From Methyloceanibacter sp. wino2 (GTDB taxonomy: Bacteria > Pseudomonadota > Alphaproteobacteria > Rhizobiales > Methyloligellaceae): DNA of 64,000 nucleotides. The translations under genes and the position numbers were made by a program. The notes below the pieces were generated by a model. It saw only the letters and a program-made list of their open reading frames with translations. It was not told the origin of the DNA and did no database searches. Numbering within the stretch: position 1 is the stretch's first letter; each line of letters opens with the position of its first letter. The stretch is from the NCBI RefSeq assembly GCF_003071365.1, contig NZ_CP028960.1, forward strand, positions 1,798,001-1,862,000. Direction: 5' to 3'. Shown one piece after another: positions 52,267-61,736 of this stretch.

Positions 52267-55058
52267 GCGCGCCGTCCCCTCACATTGATGTGCCGGGGAC
52301 AGCGGCTGCTCCCGTGGTCCGCTTGCGGGGCGTGCGGTTGCGTTACGGTAAGACGCAAGCGCTCGCGGGGATCGACCTCGACCTTCCCGCCGGCATCACG
52401 ATCGGTCTGCTCGGACCCGACGGGATCGGTAAGTCGAGCCTGTTGTCGCTCATTGCCGGTGCACGTGCGATCCAGGAAGGGAAGGTGGAGGTGCTCGGCG
52501 GCAGCATGGCCAAGGCCGGCCATCGGCGGCGCGTCTGTCCGCGCATCGCCTACATGCCGCAAGGACTCGGCAAGAACCTCTACCCGACCTTGTCGGTCGC
52601 CGAGAACATCGACTTCTTCGCCGCATTGTTCGGGCACGATCGCGCCGAACGGGAGCGGCGCATCGCCCTGCTCACCGAAAGCACAGGGCTGGCTCCCTTT
52701 GTCGACAGGCCTGCCGGCAAACTCTCCGGCGGTATGAAGCAGAAGCTCGGCCTGTGTTGCGCGCTCGTACACGACCCGGACCTCCTCATCCTCGATGAGC
52801 CGACCACCGGCGTCGATCCGCTCTCGCGCCGCCAGTTCTGGCGCATGATCGACGACATTCGCCGCGACCGGCCGGGGATGAGCGTCGTCGTCGCGACCGC
52901 CTATATGGAAGAAGCGGCGCGCTTCGACTGGCTGGTGGCCATGGACGCCGGGACCGTGCTTGACACCGGTACGCCGCAGGAGCTTGTCGCCCGCACCGGC
53001 GCAGCCTCGTTGGAAGCGGCGTTCATTGCGCTGCTCCCGGAGGAGAAGCGGCGCGCGCACAAGCCCGTCTCGATTCCGCCGCGCCCTTCCGACGATCACG
53101 CGACGGCGATCGAGGCCAAGGGGCTGACGAAACGGTTCGGAGACTTCACCGCCGTCGATCACGTGAGCTTCGAGATTCAGCGCAGCGAGATCTTCGGTTT
53201 TCTCGGCTCGAACGGTTGCGGCAAGACCACGACCATGAAGATGTTGACGGGTCTGCTGCCGCCAAGCGAGGGCCAGGCTTGGCTATTCGGCCATAGCTTG
53301 GACCCGCACGACCTCGCCACGCGGCGCCGCGTCGGCTACATGTCGCAATCCTTCTCGCTCTACACGGAGCTCACGGTTCGGCAAAACCTGGAGCTGCACG
53401 CACGCCTGTTCGAAGTTCCGGAAGAGGAGATGCCCGCCCGCGTCCAGGAGATGGTGGAGCGCTTTGCGCTTGCCGGCGTAGTCGATGCCTATCCGGCCGC
53501 GTTGCCGCTCGGGCACCGCCAGCGCCTGTCGCTCGCCGTGGCCATGATTCACAGGCCGGAAATGCTGATCCTCGACGAACCGACTTCGGGCGTCGACCCG
53601 ATTGCCCGCGACGCCTTCTGGCAGATGCTGGTCGATCTCTCGCGCCGTGACGGCGTGACGATTTTCATCTCGACGCACTTCATGAACGAGGCGGAGCGCT
53701 GCGACCGCATCTCCCTGATGCATGCAGGCAAGGTGTTGATCACCGAGGCGCCGGACGAACTCGTCCGGGCGTGCGGCGTCGAGACCCTGGAGGACGCCTT
53801 CATCCACTATCTGGAAGAAGCTGTCGCCGGCGAGGCGGCGGACGAGAAGGCCGAAGCGGAAGCCGAGAAGACCTTGGCGGAGAGCATGCGCGCGCCCGAA
53901 CCAGAGCCACGGACCGGGTTCTGGAGCGGCCATATCAATCTGCGCCGTCTGCTGAGCTATACGAAACGCGAAGGGCTCGAGCTGCGCCGCGACCCGATCC
54001 GGCTGACCTTGGCGATGATCGGCAGCGCCATTCTCATGCTGGTGATGGGGTACGGGATCAATCTCGACGTGGAGGATTTGACTTTCGCCGTGCTCGATCG
54101 CGACCAGACCGCCATCAGCCAGGACTATGCCTTCAATCTCACCGGCTCGCGCTACTTTGTCGAGAAGCCACCCATCGTCAGCTATGAAGATTTGGATAGG
54201 CGCATGCGTTCCGGCGAGCTCAGTCTTGCCATCGAGATTCCACCAAACTTCGCCCGGGATATCGCGCGGGGACGCGATGTTTCGGTCGCCGCCTGGCTCG
54301 ACGGCGCCATGCCGACCCGCGGTGAAACCGCCCGCGGCTACGTGGAAGGCATGCACGCGCTGTGGCTTGCGGAGAAAGCCCGCCAGGCCGGCGCGGAGGG
54401 CGCCCTTTCGCAGCTGGCCAATGTAGAGATCCGCTTCCGCTACAATCCGGACGTCCGCAGCGTGGTGGCCATGGTGCCGGGAATCATTCCGCTTCTGCTG
54501 ATGCTGATCCCTTCCATGCTGACGGCGCTCAGCGTCGTGCGCGAGAAGGAACTCGGCTCCATCGTCAATTTCTACGTGACGCCGACGACGCGGCTCGAAT
54601 TCCTGATCGGGAAGCAGATCCCCTATGTCGTGCTCGCCATGCTCAGCTTCTTCGTGCTGATCATCCTGGCTGTGACGGTGTTCGGCGTCCCCCTCAAGGG
54701 AAGCCTTCTGACCCTCCTCGGCGGAGGGCTGCTCTATGCCGGCGCGGCGACCGGTTTGGGTCTGCTCATCTCCACCTTCATGCGGAGCCAGATCGCCGCG
54801 ATCTTCGGGACTGCGGTGCTCACGCTCCTGCCGGCGGTGAGCTTCTCGGGAATGATCGATCCGGTGTCCTCGCTCGAAGGGCTGGGACGGGTCATCGGCG
54901 AGATCTATCCGACCTCGCATTTCCTCACCATCTCGCGCGGTGTGTTCTCCAAGGCCCTGAGTTTCTCCGACCTGCACGCGCCGTTCCTCGCTCTGGCGGT
55001 TGCGAGCCCGGTGCTGATCGCCGCGGCTGCCATGCTGCTCAAGAAGCAGGAGCGCTGA
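52263..55058 (+). CDS. rbbA: RbbA-like fused ABC transporter (two ATPase domains plus permease)
   Basis: A 931-aa fusion like E. coli RbbA (about 911 aa). ABC domain 1 has the deviant Walker [10 protein letters not shown] (51-59) and normal LSGGMKQK; domain 2 has GSNGCGKTT (about residue 318) but a deviant signature LPLGHRQR, both as in RbbA. A charged linker (about 515-550) leads to an ABC-2 permease with about six helices (about 578-925). E. coli RbbA was reported as a ribosome-associated ATPase, but the fused permease and neighbours indicate export. It starts inside the last codons of the HlyD gene. Confidence 0.92.
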   Translation: MSAPSPHIDVPGTAAAPVVRLRGVRLRYGKTQALAGIDLDLPAGITIGLLGPDGIGKSSLLSLIAGARAIQEGKVEVLGGSMAKAGHRRRVCPRIAYMPQGLGKNLYPTLSVAENIDFFAALFGHDRAERERRIALLTESTGLAPFVDRPAGKLSGGMKQKLGLCCALVHDPDLLILDEPTTGVDPLSRRQFWRMIDDIRRDRPGMSVVVATAYMEEAARFDWLVAMDAGTVLDTGTPQELVARTGAASLEAAFIALLPEEKRRAHKPVSIPPRPSDDHATAIEAKGLTKRFGDFTAVDHVSFEIQRSEIFGFLGSNGCGKTTTMKMLTGLLPPSEGQAWLFGHSLDPHDLATRRRVGYMSQSFSLYTELTVRQNLELHARLFEVPEEEMPARVQEMVERFALAGVVDAYPAALPLGHRQRLSLAVAMIHRPEMLILDEPTSGVDPIARDAFWQMLVDLSRRDGVTIFISTHFMNEAERCDRISLMHAGKVLITEAPDELVRACGVETLEDAFIHYLEEAVAGEAADEKAEAEAEKTLAESMRAPEPEPRTGFWSGHINLRRLLSYTKREGLELRRDPIRLTLAMIGSAILMLVMGYGINLDVEDLTFAVLDRDQTAISQDYAFNLTGSRYFVEKPPIVSYEDLDRRMRSGELSLAIEIPPNFARDIARGRDVSVAAWLDGAMPTRGETARGYVEGMHALWLAEKARQAGAEGALSQLANVEIRFRYNPDVRSVVAMVPGIIPLLLMLIPSMLTALSVVREKELGSIVNFYVTPTTRLEFLIGKQIPYVVLAMLSFFVLIILAVTVFGVPLKGSLLTLLGGGLLYAGAATGLGLLISTFMRSQIAAIFGTAVLTLLPAVSFSGMIDPVSSLEGLGRVIGEIYPTSHFLTISRGVFSKALSFSDLHAPFLALAVASPVLIAAAAMLLKKQER

Positions 55059-55060
55059 TT

Positions 55061-56182
55061 ATGCGGCTGGGTCACATCTGGGTCCTCGGCATCAAGGAGC
55101 TGCGCAGCCTCGCACGCGATCGGGGCATGCTGGTCCTTATCGTCTATGCCTTTACGCTCGCCGTGTACGCATCGGCCACGGCCATCCCGGAGACGCTCCA
55201 CCGCGCGCAGATCGCCATCGTCGACGAGGACCGGTCGCCGCTCTCAAACCGCATCGCCGCCGCGTTCTACCCGCCGTACTTCAAAACGCCGGCACTCATC
55301 ACCCATGCCGAGATGGACGCGCGGCTCGACGCCGGGCTCGATACGTTCGCGCTCGACATCCCCCCGAACTTCCAGCGCGACGTGCTGGCGGGCCACGGCG
55401 CGACCGTCCAACTCAACGTCGATGCCACGCGTATGAGCCAAGCCTTCACCGGCAGCAACTACGTCAATACGATCGTCAGCGACGAGGTGCGCGCCTTCGT
55501 CGAGCACTATCGCGAAACCTACGAGCCGCCCGTCGGGCTGACCTTGCGGGCCCGTTTCAATCCGGAGCTGACCCAATCCTGGTTCGGCGCGATCATGGAG
55601 ATCATCGACAACATCACGATGCTGGCGATCGTGTTGACCGGCGCGGCGCTCATTCGCGAGCGCGAACACGGCACGGTCGAGCATCTCCTCGTCATGCCCG
55701 TCACGCCGTTCGAGATCATGGCGAGCAAGGTCTGGGCGATGGGCGCCGTGGTGCTGGCGGCCTGCGCCGTAGCACTCATCTTCGTCGTGCAAGGCATGCT
55801 CGACGTGCCCCTTCAGGGCTCGCTGAGCCTGTTCCTTGTGGGTGCGGCTTTGCAGCTCTTCGCAACTACGTCTCTGGGAATTTTGCTCGCGACGTTTGCG
55901 CGTTCGATGCCCCAGTTCGGTCTGCTGCTGATCCTCGTCCTGTTGCCGCTGCAAATGCTCTCCGGCGGAGTGACGCCGCGCGAAAGTATGCCGGAAGGGA
56001 TTCAGACGCTGATGCTCGCCGCCCCCAACACCCATTTCGTGCTGGCGGCCCAGGCGATCCTCTTCCGCGGGGCCGGTCTCGATGTGGTCTGGCCGCAGTT
56101 CCTCGCGCTCGCGGGGATCGGGCTGGTCATGTTCGGCATATCGTTGCGGCGGTTCCGCACCAAACTCGGCACCATGGTCTAG
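55061..56182 (+). CDS. ABC-2 type permease (YhhJ-like)
   Basis: A 373-aa membrane subunit. N-terminal helix (about 21-40), a large periplasmic domain (AQIAIVDEDRSPLSNRIAAA, FALDIPPNFQRDVLAGHGA, about 50-175) and a cluster of five helices with the ABC-2 signature REREHGTVEHLLVMPVTPFE. The start lies 2 nt after the RbbA stop (TGATTATG); a longer open frame upstream is only the shadow of RbbA. It completes the HlyD - double ATPase/permease - permease exporter. Confidence 0.93.
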   Translation: MRLGHIWVLGIKELRSLARDRGMLVLIVYAFTLAVYASATAIPETLHRAQIAIVDEDRSPLSNRIAAAFYPPYFKTPALITHAEMDARLDAGLDTFALDIPPNFQRDVLAGHGATVQLNVDATRMSQAFTGSNYVNTIVSDEVRAFVEHYRETYEPPVGLTLRARFNPELTQSWFGAIMEIIDNITMLAIVLTGAALIREREHGTVEHLLVMPVTPFEIMASKVWAMGAVVLAACAVALIFVVQGMLDVPLQGSLSLFLVGAALQLFATTSLGILLATFARSMPQFGLLLILVLLPLQMLSGGVTPRESMPEGIQTLMLAAPNTHFVLAAQAILFRGAGLDVVWPQFLALAGIGLVMFGISLRRFRTKLGTMV

Positions 56183-56194
56183 ATGGGCCGAGCG

Positions 56195-57049
56195 CTAGTC
56201 ATTGCCCTTCAGGAGGCGCTCGACTTCATCGCGCGTCGGCAGAGACGGTTGAGCGCCGTTTCGTTGAGTTGCCGCGGCACCGGCGGCACAGGCAAAGCTC
56301 AGGGCTTCGGCGTATGGCTGCCCCTCGACCAGAGCGAGGGTCAATGCGGCGGTGAAAGTATCCCCCGCACCGGTGGTATCGACGGCCTTCACCGCCGGCG
56401 ATGCGGCCCGAGCCAATTGTTCACCCCCTCGATAAAGCGCGGCGCCCGAGGCGCCGGATGTCTTTGCCACCAAGCCTTTTTGTAGCGCCAGGCTGTCCCC
56501 GTACCAGGCCGCTTCCGACTCGTTGACGACGATCAGGTCGGCATGGCGCAGCACAACCTCGTCGACTTCTGAGGCGGTGGCCAAGGTGACGCATGTGAAG
56601 CCATCGAAGGTCTCTATTGCCCGTGCCACGGCGTCCCGAGGCGCCAGGTGCTCGCCGATGAGGGCATCGACGGCGGGAACTTGAAGGCTCTCGGACATGA
56701 GGCGCAGGTTCGCTCCGGGCGCCACGACGATTTGGTTTTCTCCGCTTGCGGCAACGGCGATCAGGGCAACGCCGGTTGCCGTGTCGGGTACTTCGACCAC
56801 GCCAGCGAGATCGACCCCGTTCTCCCGCAAGAGCGCCAAAGCCGTATCTGCCTCGGCGTCGCTGCCCACGCGTCCCATGAGGGACACGTCAGCGCCAAGA
56901 CGGCGTGCGGCCAACGCTTGATTGGCCCCGCCACCACCCGGATGATGCGTTAGCAGCGCGTCCGTTACTTTTGCGCCGGGCGTGGGTAGGCGCGAAGCGC
57001 TCGCGACAATGTCGAGGTTAATGGAGCCGACGACGACAACAGACGCCAT
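56195..57049 (-). CDS. PfkB-family sugar kinase (ribokinase-like)
   Basis: A 284-aa kinase with the two PfkB signatures: GGGGANQALAARRLGADVSLMG (shown in part, GGGGANQALAARRLG, about 38-52) and VDTTGAGDTFTAAL with the catalytic Asp of GAGD. The N-terminus VVVGSINLDIV is that of ribokinases, which phosphorylate D-ribose at O5. No ribose transport genes are nearby, so the sugar is not certain. GGGAG precedes the ATG. It ends 12 nt after the convergent YhhJ-like stop. Confidence 0.9.
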   Translation of the reverse strand: MASVVVVGSINLDIVASASRLPTPGAKVTDALLTHHPGGGGANQALAARRLGADVSLMGRVGSDAEADTALALLRENGVDLAGVVEVPDTATGVALIAVAASGENQIVVAPGANLRLMSESLQVPAVDALIGEHLAPRDAVARAIETFDGFTCVTLATASEVDEVVLRHADLIVVNESEAAWYGDSLALQKGLVAKTSGASGAALYRGGEQLARAASPAVKAVDTTGAGDTFTAALTLALVEGQPYAEALSFACAAGAAATQRNGAQPSLPTRDEVERLLKGND

Positions 57050-57086
57050 AGCTCAACTCCCAGAGAATAGCGTGTCGATGCGGCCC

Positions 57087-57416
57087 CTACCTTAAAGCGG
57101 CGAGTTCCGCTTCGGCGCGATTTGCGGCTTCGACGAGTGCCTCGGCCAGCGTTGCGATGTCGTCCTGGTCTCGCGACCCTTGAGTAACCGCGGCGAGAAA
57201 CGTCCTGCTGTGCTCTTCAAGGTCGTCGAAGCCCAACAGGCCCGCGACGCCTGCCAGCCGGTGCGCGCTCTCGGCACGCTCCGGGCCGCCACTCTCGATT
57301 GCCGATAGGCAGGTGTGCAATTCCTCCTGAAAGCGTTCGAGCGCGGCATTGCTCTTTTGCTCTCCGAGGATGTGTTTCAGGCCCTGGAGTTTGGCGTGAT
57401 CAAGCACCGGTTTCAT
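57087..57416 (-). CDS. Histidine phosphotransfer (HPt) protein
   Basis: A 109-aa four-helix HPt protein that would carry a phosphoryl group between a hybrid kinase and a response regulator. The phosphoacceptor is His52 in ESAHRLAGVAGLLGF, with the usual glycines after it. No other domain. It is divergent from the receiver-TackOD1-like gene (228 bp apart) whose operon also contains a histidine kinase, so a phosphorelay among them is likely but not proved. It ends 37 nt upstream of the ribokinase-like start on the same strand. Confidence 0.88.
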   Translation of the reverse strand: MKPVLDHAKLQGLKHILGEQKSNAALERFQEELHTCLSAIESGGPERAESAHRLAGVAGLLGFDDLEEHSRTFLAAVTQGSRDQDDIATLAEALVEAANRAEAELAALR

Positions 57417-57643
57417 GGGGTCAGCCTAGCGGCCCAAAGGATAACGGAAACTGAAAGCGAAGCCCGACACCTCGCGGGCTTTGGCGTCTGCGCCGCGCCC
57501 AGCGTCATCCCGCTCTTAACGACTAAGTAACCGTATTTACTCGAAAAACGGTAAAAACACCCAGGGAGATTCACCCAAGCTTATTGCCTGGCCGTTACGC
57601 TTCACATTGCAATTGCAGCAGTGAAATCGGCGCGAATCTCATC

Positions 57644-59422
57644 ATGTTATCCGTCCTTACCAAGAAGCCCGAACGTGCCCAAGGTTCGCCGGTTGCCCGG
57701 CGGATTCTGGTCGCCGAAGACAGCCCGACGACCCATGAGATCCTCAAGATGCTGCTTAGTCAGCGCGGACATCACGTGGACATCGCCGTCGACGGGGAGC
57801 AGGCCCTCGAGGCGCTCCGGCAAAACACGTACGACGTCGCCTTGCTGGACTTCCACCTGCCGAAAATGGACGGCCTGCAGGTCGCGACCACTCTCCGGCG
57901 CGAGGCGGGCGACGGCAAAGTCCCAAAGCTCATCGCGATTACCTTGGATGCTGAAGGTCTGTTGGCGCATCCCGAAGGCTGCCACAACTTCGACCACGTC
58001 CTTCCGAAGCCACTCGACATCTACCAAGTCGCGCGCGTCGTCGAGGATCAGGCGGACATCGCGGACATGGAGGCCCACGAAGCGGTGCCTTCTGAAAAGA
58101 GCCCAGCCGCGCACCCGGCGCCGCCGTCACCGCTTGAAAGCCTCGGACACAATTTCCTGACATGGCCTGGGGACATCGAACCGGGCCGGCTCTCAGCGCG
58201 GGCCGTTCAGGCAAGCCTCGCCGATCCGCGCTTCGATGGCATCCTCATCAAAGAGCTCGTCACTGTCGAAGAACTCGGCGCGATCTGGCGTGCCAAGGCG
58301 CTCTATACGCTGCCGATCATCGACGCCACCGGTCTCCTGGGTTGCGTCGCCGATGTCGATGCCTCAAGGCTCACCGCGCGCGATACGACCTATCTCGAGC
58401 AGGTCCTGGGCAAGACCCATGACCGGCGGCTGAAATTGCACCGGGATCTGCGGTTCAGCGAAGACCTCGACGAGCAGCTCATCGGCCGTCTATTCGTCGC
58501 GGACCAGCCTCTGACGCCAACCTACGACCCGCACTCCAAGTGGCTCGTTTCGTATAATGTCGCCCTGACCACGGCAGTCGCGGCCCGCGAGGCCGAAGCA
58601 CTTTGCGAGCGCGGATTTCTGCGCCGCGAATTCTTCGACCGCTTCCATGTCTGCCCGCAATGCGACTCGCACCGCCTCCACGTGCGGGAGGAGTGCCGTC
58701 AGTGCCATAGCTCCCATCTTGAGGAGGAGCAGTATCTTCATCACTTCCGCTGCGCCTATCAGGGGCCGGAACCGGAGTTCCGCCGCGGAGACCGTCTTGT
58801 CTGCCCCAAGTGCCGCTACGAGCTCACCCATTTCGGGTTCGACTACGACCGGCCGGGCTCCATGGTGGTCTGCGACGCTTGCGGCCATGCCGCATCGGAA
58901 CCGGCGGTGGGCTTCGTCTGTCTGGATTGCGGCGGTCACGTGGACTCCGATGTCGCGCCTCCGCGTGACATCTACAGCTACCATCTGACCGACCAAGGCA
59001 TCGGCTTTGCCGAGCACGGCCACTCTCTGTTGGGAACGGCAAGCCATGCGCTTCGCTTCGCGGACTTGCCGCTCGAGCTGGTCGTTGCGCTCAATGCTGC
59101 CGCCAAGACGTACAATGATGCGCAGGTGCCGTTCACGCTGATCAGCCTGTACTACCGCAACGAAAAAGAGATTACGGCGCAGCATGGCGCGCGAACCTTC
59201 GCCAAGGTGCGCGACCTGTTCATCGAGAATTTGCGGACGACCTTGCGCAGCGACGCGGATCTCGTTGTTTGTGGCCATTCCCGTGACTTCGTCTTGATGG
59301 CTGGGAACGAGCCGGAGGAAACGCGCGCCGATTTCGATCTTCTCGTCGCCGCCGCCGAGAAGACGCTTCGCTGCGATATCGGGCCCGAGTTCCAGGTCTT
59401 CGGTCCGGGAGATTTCGCCTGA
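57644..59422 (+). CDS. Response regulator: receiver, cysteine-rich TackOD1-like region, degenerate GGDEF-like domain
   Basis: A 592-aa cytoplasmic protein. Residues 20-135 are a receiver with Glu25/Asp26, phosphoacceptor Asp69 (LLDFHLPKMDG), Thr100 and Lys122 all in place. After a linker, residues about 165-330 are mixed alpha/beta. Residues 335-430 carry five CxxC pairs (337/340, 351/354, 387/390, 410/413, 426/429) plus Cys370, enough for two or more zinc sites; this is the pattern of the TackOD1 output domain described from thaumarchaeal proteins. Residues about 470-575 resemble a GGDEF fold, but the signature site reads CGHSRD (543-548), so no diguanylate cyclase activity is expected. ATG 57644 is taken rather than 57584. 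The stop overlaps the GT2 start. Confidence 0.82.
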   Translation: MLSVLTKKPERAQGSPVARRILVAEDSPTTHEILKMLLSQRGHHVDIAVDGEQALEALRQNTYDVALLDFHLPKMDGLQVATTLRREAGDGKVPKLIAITLDAEGLLAHPEGCHNFDHVLPKPLDIYQVARVVEDQADIADMEAHEAVPSEKSPAAHPAPPSPLESLGHNFLTWPGDIEPGRLSARAVQASLADPRFDGILIKELVTVEELGAIWRAKALYTLPIIDATGLLGCVADVDASRLTARDTTYLEQVLGKTHDRRLKLHRDLRFSEDLDEQLIGRLFVADQPLTPTYDPHSKWLVSYNVALTTAVAAREAEALCERGFLRREFFDRFHVCPQCDSHRLHVREECRQCHSSHLEEEQYLHHFRCAYQGPEPEFRRGDRLVCPKCRYELTHFGFDYDRPGSMVVCDACGHAASEPAVGFVCLDCGGHVDSDVAPPRDIYSYHLTDQGIGFAEHGHSLLGTASHALRFADLPLELVVALNAAAKTYNDAQVPFTLISLYYRNEKEITAQHGARTFAKVRDLFIENLRTTLRSDADLVVCGHSRDFVLMAGNEPEETRADFDLLVAAAEKTLRCDIGPEFQVFGPGDFA

Positions 59423-60681
59423 TGCTCCAGCCGATCGCAGACGGCATCACCTATCTGACGGCGCAGAGCGGCGACAGTCTTTTTCGGCTGTTCTGGTTTG
59501 TCGTGATCTTCGAGTTCCCGCGCTACACGCTAAGCTTCTTCTCCGTCGCGGCAATCCTGCTCTACCCCAAGGGGAAGCAAGATCCCTTCCTCGGGCGGGT
59601 GACGGTTGTGATCGCCGGGCACAACGAAGAGGACTCGATCGAGCGTTGCGTGCTTGCGCTTCACGAACAAAGCCGGGTGCCCGACGAGATCATCGCCGTC
59701 AGTGACGGTTCGGCCGATCGGACAGCGATGAAACTCCGTAATTTGCAGGATGCCGGTCTCATCACCGAGGGCCACAGCACGCAAGTGCGGGCGGGCAAGT
59801 CGGCCGCGCTCAATCTCGCGCTCTCCCGCGCCACGGGTGACATCGTGGTGGTTGTGGATTGTGACTGCACCTTCGATCGCCACGCGATCAGGGACATTCT
59901 CGAACCTCTCGCCGACCCGCGCGTGGGCGCTGTTGCCGGCAACGTGGTGGTGCGCAACCCGGAGCGAAGCCTCATCACGGCCTTTCAGGCGGTCGAGTAT
60001 TTGATCTCGATTTCGCAAGGCAAGCAGGCCTCCGATTTGACCGATCAGGTCAGCTGCGTGTCCGGCGCGTTCGGCGCGTTTCGGCGTAAGGCCTTGCTTG
60101 GCGTTGGTGGATATGACGCCGGCGGCGGCGAGGATCTCGATGTCACGCTGTCACTGCGGAAAGCAGGATGGAAAACGGTCTTTGCGTCCGACGCGCTCTG
60201 CTACACGGATGTGCCGGACAGACTGTCCGTGCTGATCCGGCAGCGGTTCCGCTGGGAGCGGGATGCCGTTCACTTGCGCTACCGAAAGCACGGCGATCTG
60301 ATGAATCCCATGAGCCCGCGCTTCAGCCTCAGAGAAGTCTGGCACGAGATCGATTTTATCGTGTTCAATCTGGGCTCGGCCTTCTTCTTCCCGATCTACA
60401 TCGTTTGGCTGTTCGCGACGTACGGCGAGCTGGGCTTTGTCATCTTGCTCGGTGCGCAGGCAGGGATGCTGGCGCTCGATGGGATGGCGTTTGTCTTGGC
60501 GGCCGTAGCAACGCCGAAGGTCGATACCGTGCGGCTGATCCCATTCGTGCCGGGCTACAGCTTCTTCAATGGCTTTCTAATGCGATTCGTCCGTCTCGGC
60601 GCCTACCTGCAGGAATGGATATTCTCGGCGTCGTACAGAGACACCTACGTACCGCACAAGGTACATCGCGTGCGGAGGTAA
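59422..60681 (+). CDS. Processive GT2 polysaccharide synthase
   Basis: A 419-aa membrane glycosyltransferase of the BcsA/NodC/hyaluronan-synthase class, which makes and threads a beta-linked polymer across the inner membrane. One or two N-terminal helices (about 20-47), catalytic domain with VTVVIAGHNEEDSIERCVLAL shown in part (IAGHNEEDSIERC), DxD as DCD (146-148), GEDLD (Glu237/Asp238) and QRFRW (274-278, QxxRW), then C-terminal helices (about 312-360). No PilZ domain, so c-di-GMP control is not built in. The ATG overlaps the upstream TGA (TGATG). The product is unknown. Confidence 0.9.
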   Translation: MLQPIADGITYLTAQSGDSLFRLFWFVVIFEFPRYTLSFFSVAAILLYPKGKQDPFLGRVTVVIAGHNEEDSIERCVLALHEQSRVPDEIIAVSDGSADRTAMKLRNLQDAGLITEGHSTQVRAGKSAALNLALSRATGDIVVVVDCDCTFDRHAIRDILEPLADPRVGAVAGNVVVRNPERSLITAFQAVEYLISISQGKQASDLTDQVSCVSGAFGAFRRKALLGVGGYDAGGGEDLDVTLSLRKAGWKTVFASDALCYTDVPDRLSVLIRQRFRWERDAVHLRYRKHGDLMNPMSPRFSLREVWHEIDFIVFNLGSAFFFPIYIVWLFATYGELGFVILLGAQAGMLALDGMAFVLAAVATPKVDTVRLIPFVPGYSFFNGFLMRFVRLGAYLQEWIFSASYRDTYVPHKVHRVRR

Positions 60682-60684
60682 CTC

Positions 60685-61734
60685 ATGAGACCGCTCAAGA
60701 ATCGTCAGCGTCCGGACAATATCCCCAACGAGCAGCGTGTCATCCGCAGCAAGACGGGGCGGACGATATATCTCGTCCTCCTGTTCGTCTTTGGGCTGTT
60801 CGTCGCGAACTATCTCTTCGGCGACTACGTTTTTCTGAGGGCAGACGGCCTCGTGCTGCGCGATCAGAATGTCATCGCGACCCCGTTCGTGGCGCGGGTG
60901 GAGCGCGTCGACGTCCGGGAAGGACAGTCCGTCGAGGCGGAAAGCGTTCTTCTAAATCTTCAGTCGACGGAAATTTTGGAGCGCCTGGCGGATCTATCGA
61001 CCAAGCGGGCCGAATTAGTTGCGAAGGCGACGGACTTCAAGGTGCGCGCGGAAAGCGTAGCGCAGCTATTGCCCCTGGCCGAGCGGCGCGCAGACGAAGC
61101 AGTCAACACCATTAAGCAGTTCGACGACCTGGCTGCCGCAAAGCTCGTAACGTCGGCGCGCTACCAGGAAGCGCTCAAGGTGAGCTACGAGGCAAACCGT
61201 GATCGCGTGAGCCTCAGGACGCAGCGGCAGGTTCTCGAGGAAGAACTCGAGTCCCTCGACGATGCGTTGGAGGACGCTGCCGACGCAATCTCCAAGGTCG
61301 AAGCACTCTATGCCGACGGTACCGTCCGCTCTCCGGTGAGCGGATCGATCGGCGCGACGGTTCCCTCGGTCGGCAATGTCTACCGGCCGGGCGAGCCGAT
61401 CTTGTCCGTATATTCGGGCAAGCCCTACGTGCTGGCCTATCTGCCGCGCCGCTATCTGTTCCCGATTTCGGTGGGGATGGAGGTGCACGTCACCGACGGC
61501 CGCGAGTCGACCGCCGGAACCATTACTGAGATTCTGCCGGTAACCGACATGCTGCCCCGAGAGTTTCAGAACACGTTCAAACCATCGGACCGAAATCAGC
61601 TCGCGAAAATCAGTCTTGCGAGCGGCGATCCCTTTCCGCTGAACCAGAAGGTCGGCGTGTCCCGCTTTCCTAAATTTAGCGGGGCTCGCGAGCACCTGCG
61701 CAATCTGTTCGACGCCGAACGTACCCAGGACTAG
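60685..61734 (+). CDS. HlyD-type periplasmic adaptor linked to the GT2 synthase
   Basis: A 349-aa protein with an N-terminal helix (about 27-46), a lipoyl half (IATPFVARVERVDVREGQSV), a coiled-coil hairpin (about 95-205), second lipoyl half (GTVRSPVSGSIGATVPSVGN) and a beta-barrel. It resembles adaptor proteins such as Alg44's periplasmic part, which accompany synthase-dependent polysaccharide export, but lacks a PilZ domain. It begins 3 nt after the synthase stop and ends 2 nt before the kinase gene. The outer-membrane partner is not in the window. Confidence 0.88.
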   Translation: MRPLKNRQRPDNIPNEQRVIRSKTGRTIYLVLLFVFGLFVANYLFGDYVFLRADGLVLRDQNVIATPFVARVERVDVREGQSVEAESVLLNLQSTEILERLADLSTKRAELVAKATDFKVRAESVAQLLPLAERRADEAVNTIKQFDDLAAAKLVTSARYQEALKVSYEANRDRVSLRTQRQVLEEELESLDDALEDAADAISKVEALYADGTVRSPVSGSIGATVPSVGNVYRPGEPILSVYSGKPYVLAYLPRRYLFPISVGMEVHVTDGRESTAGTITEILPVTDMLPREFQNTFKPSDRNQLAKISLASGDPFPLNQKVGVSRFPKFSGAREHLRNLFDAERTQD

Positions 61735-61736
61735 CT

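Noticed and set aside
53283-54977. A 564-aa open frame antisense to rbbA
   Set aside because: It is rich in His, Arg and Glu without hydrophobic core and opposes a well-conserved gene.
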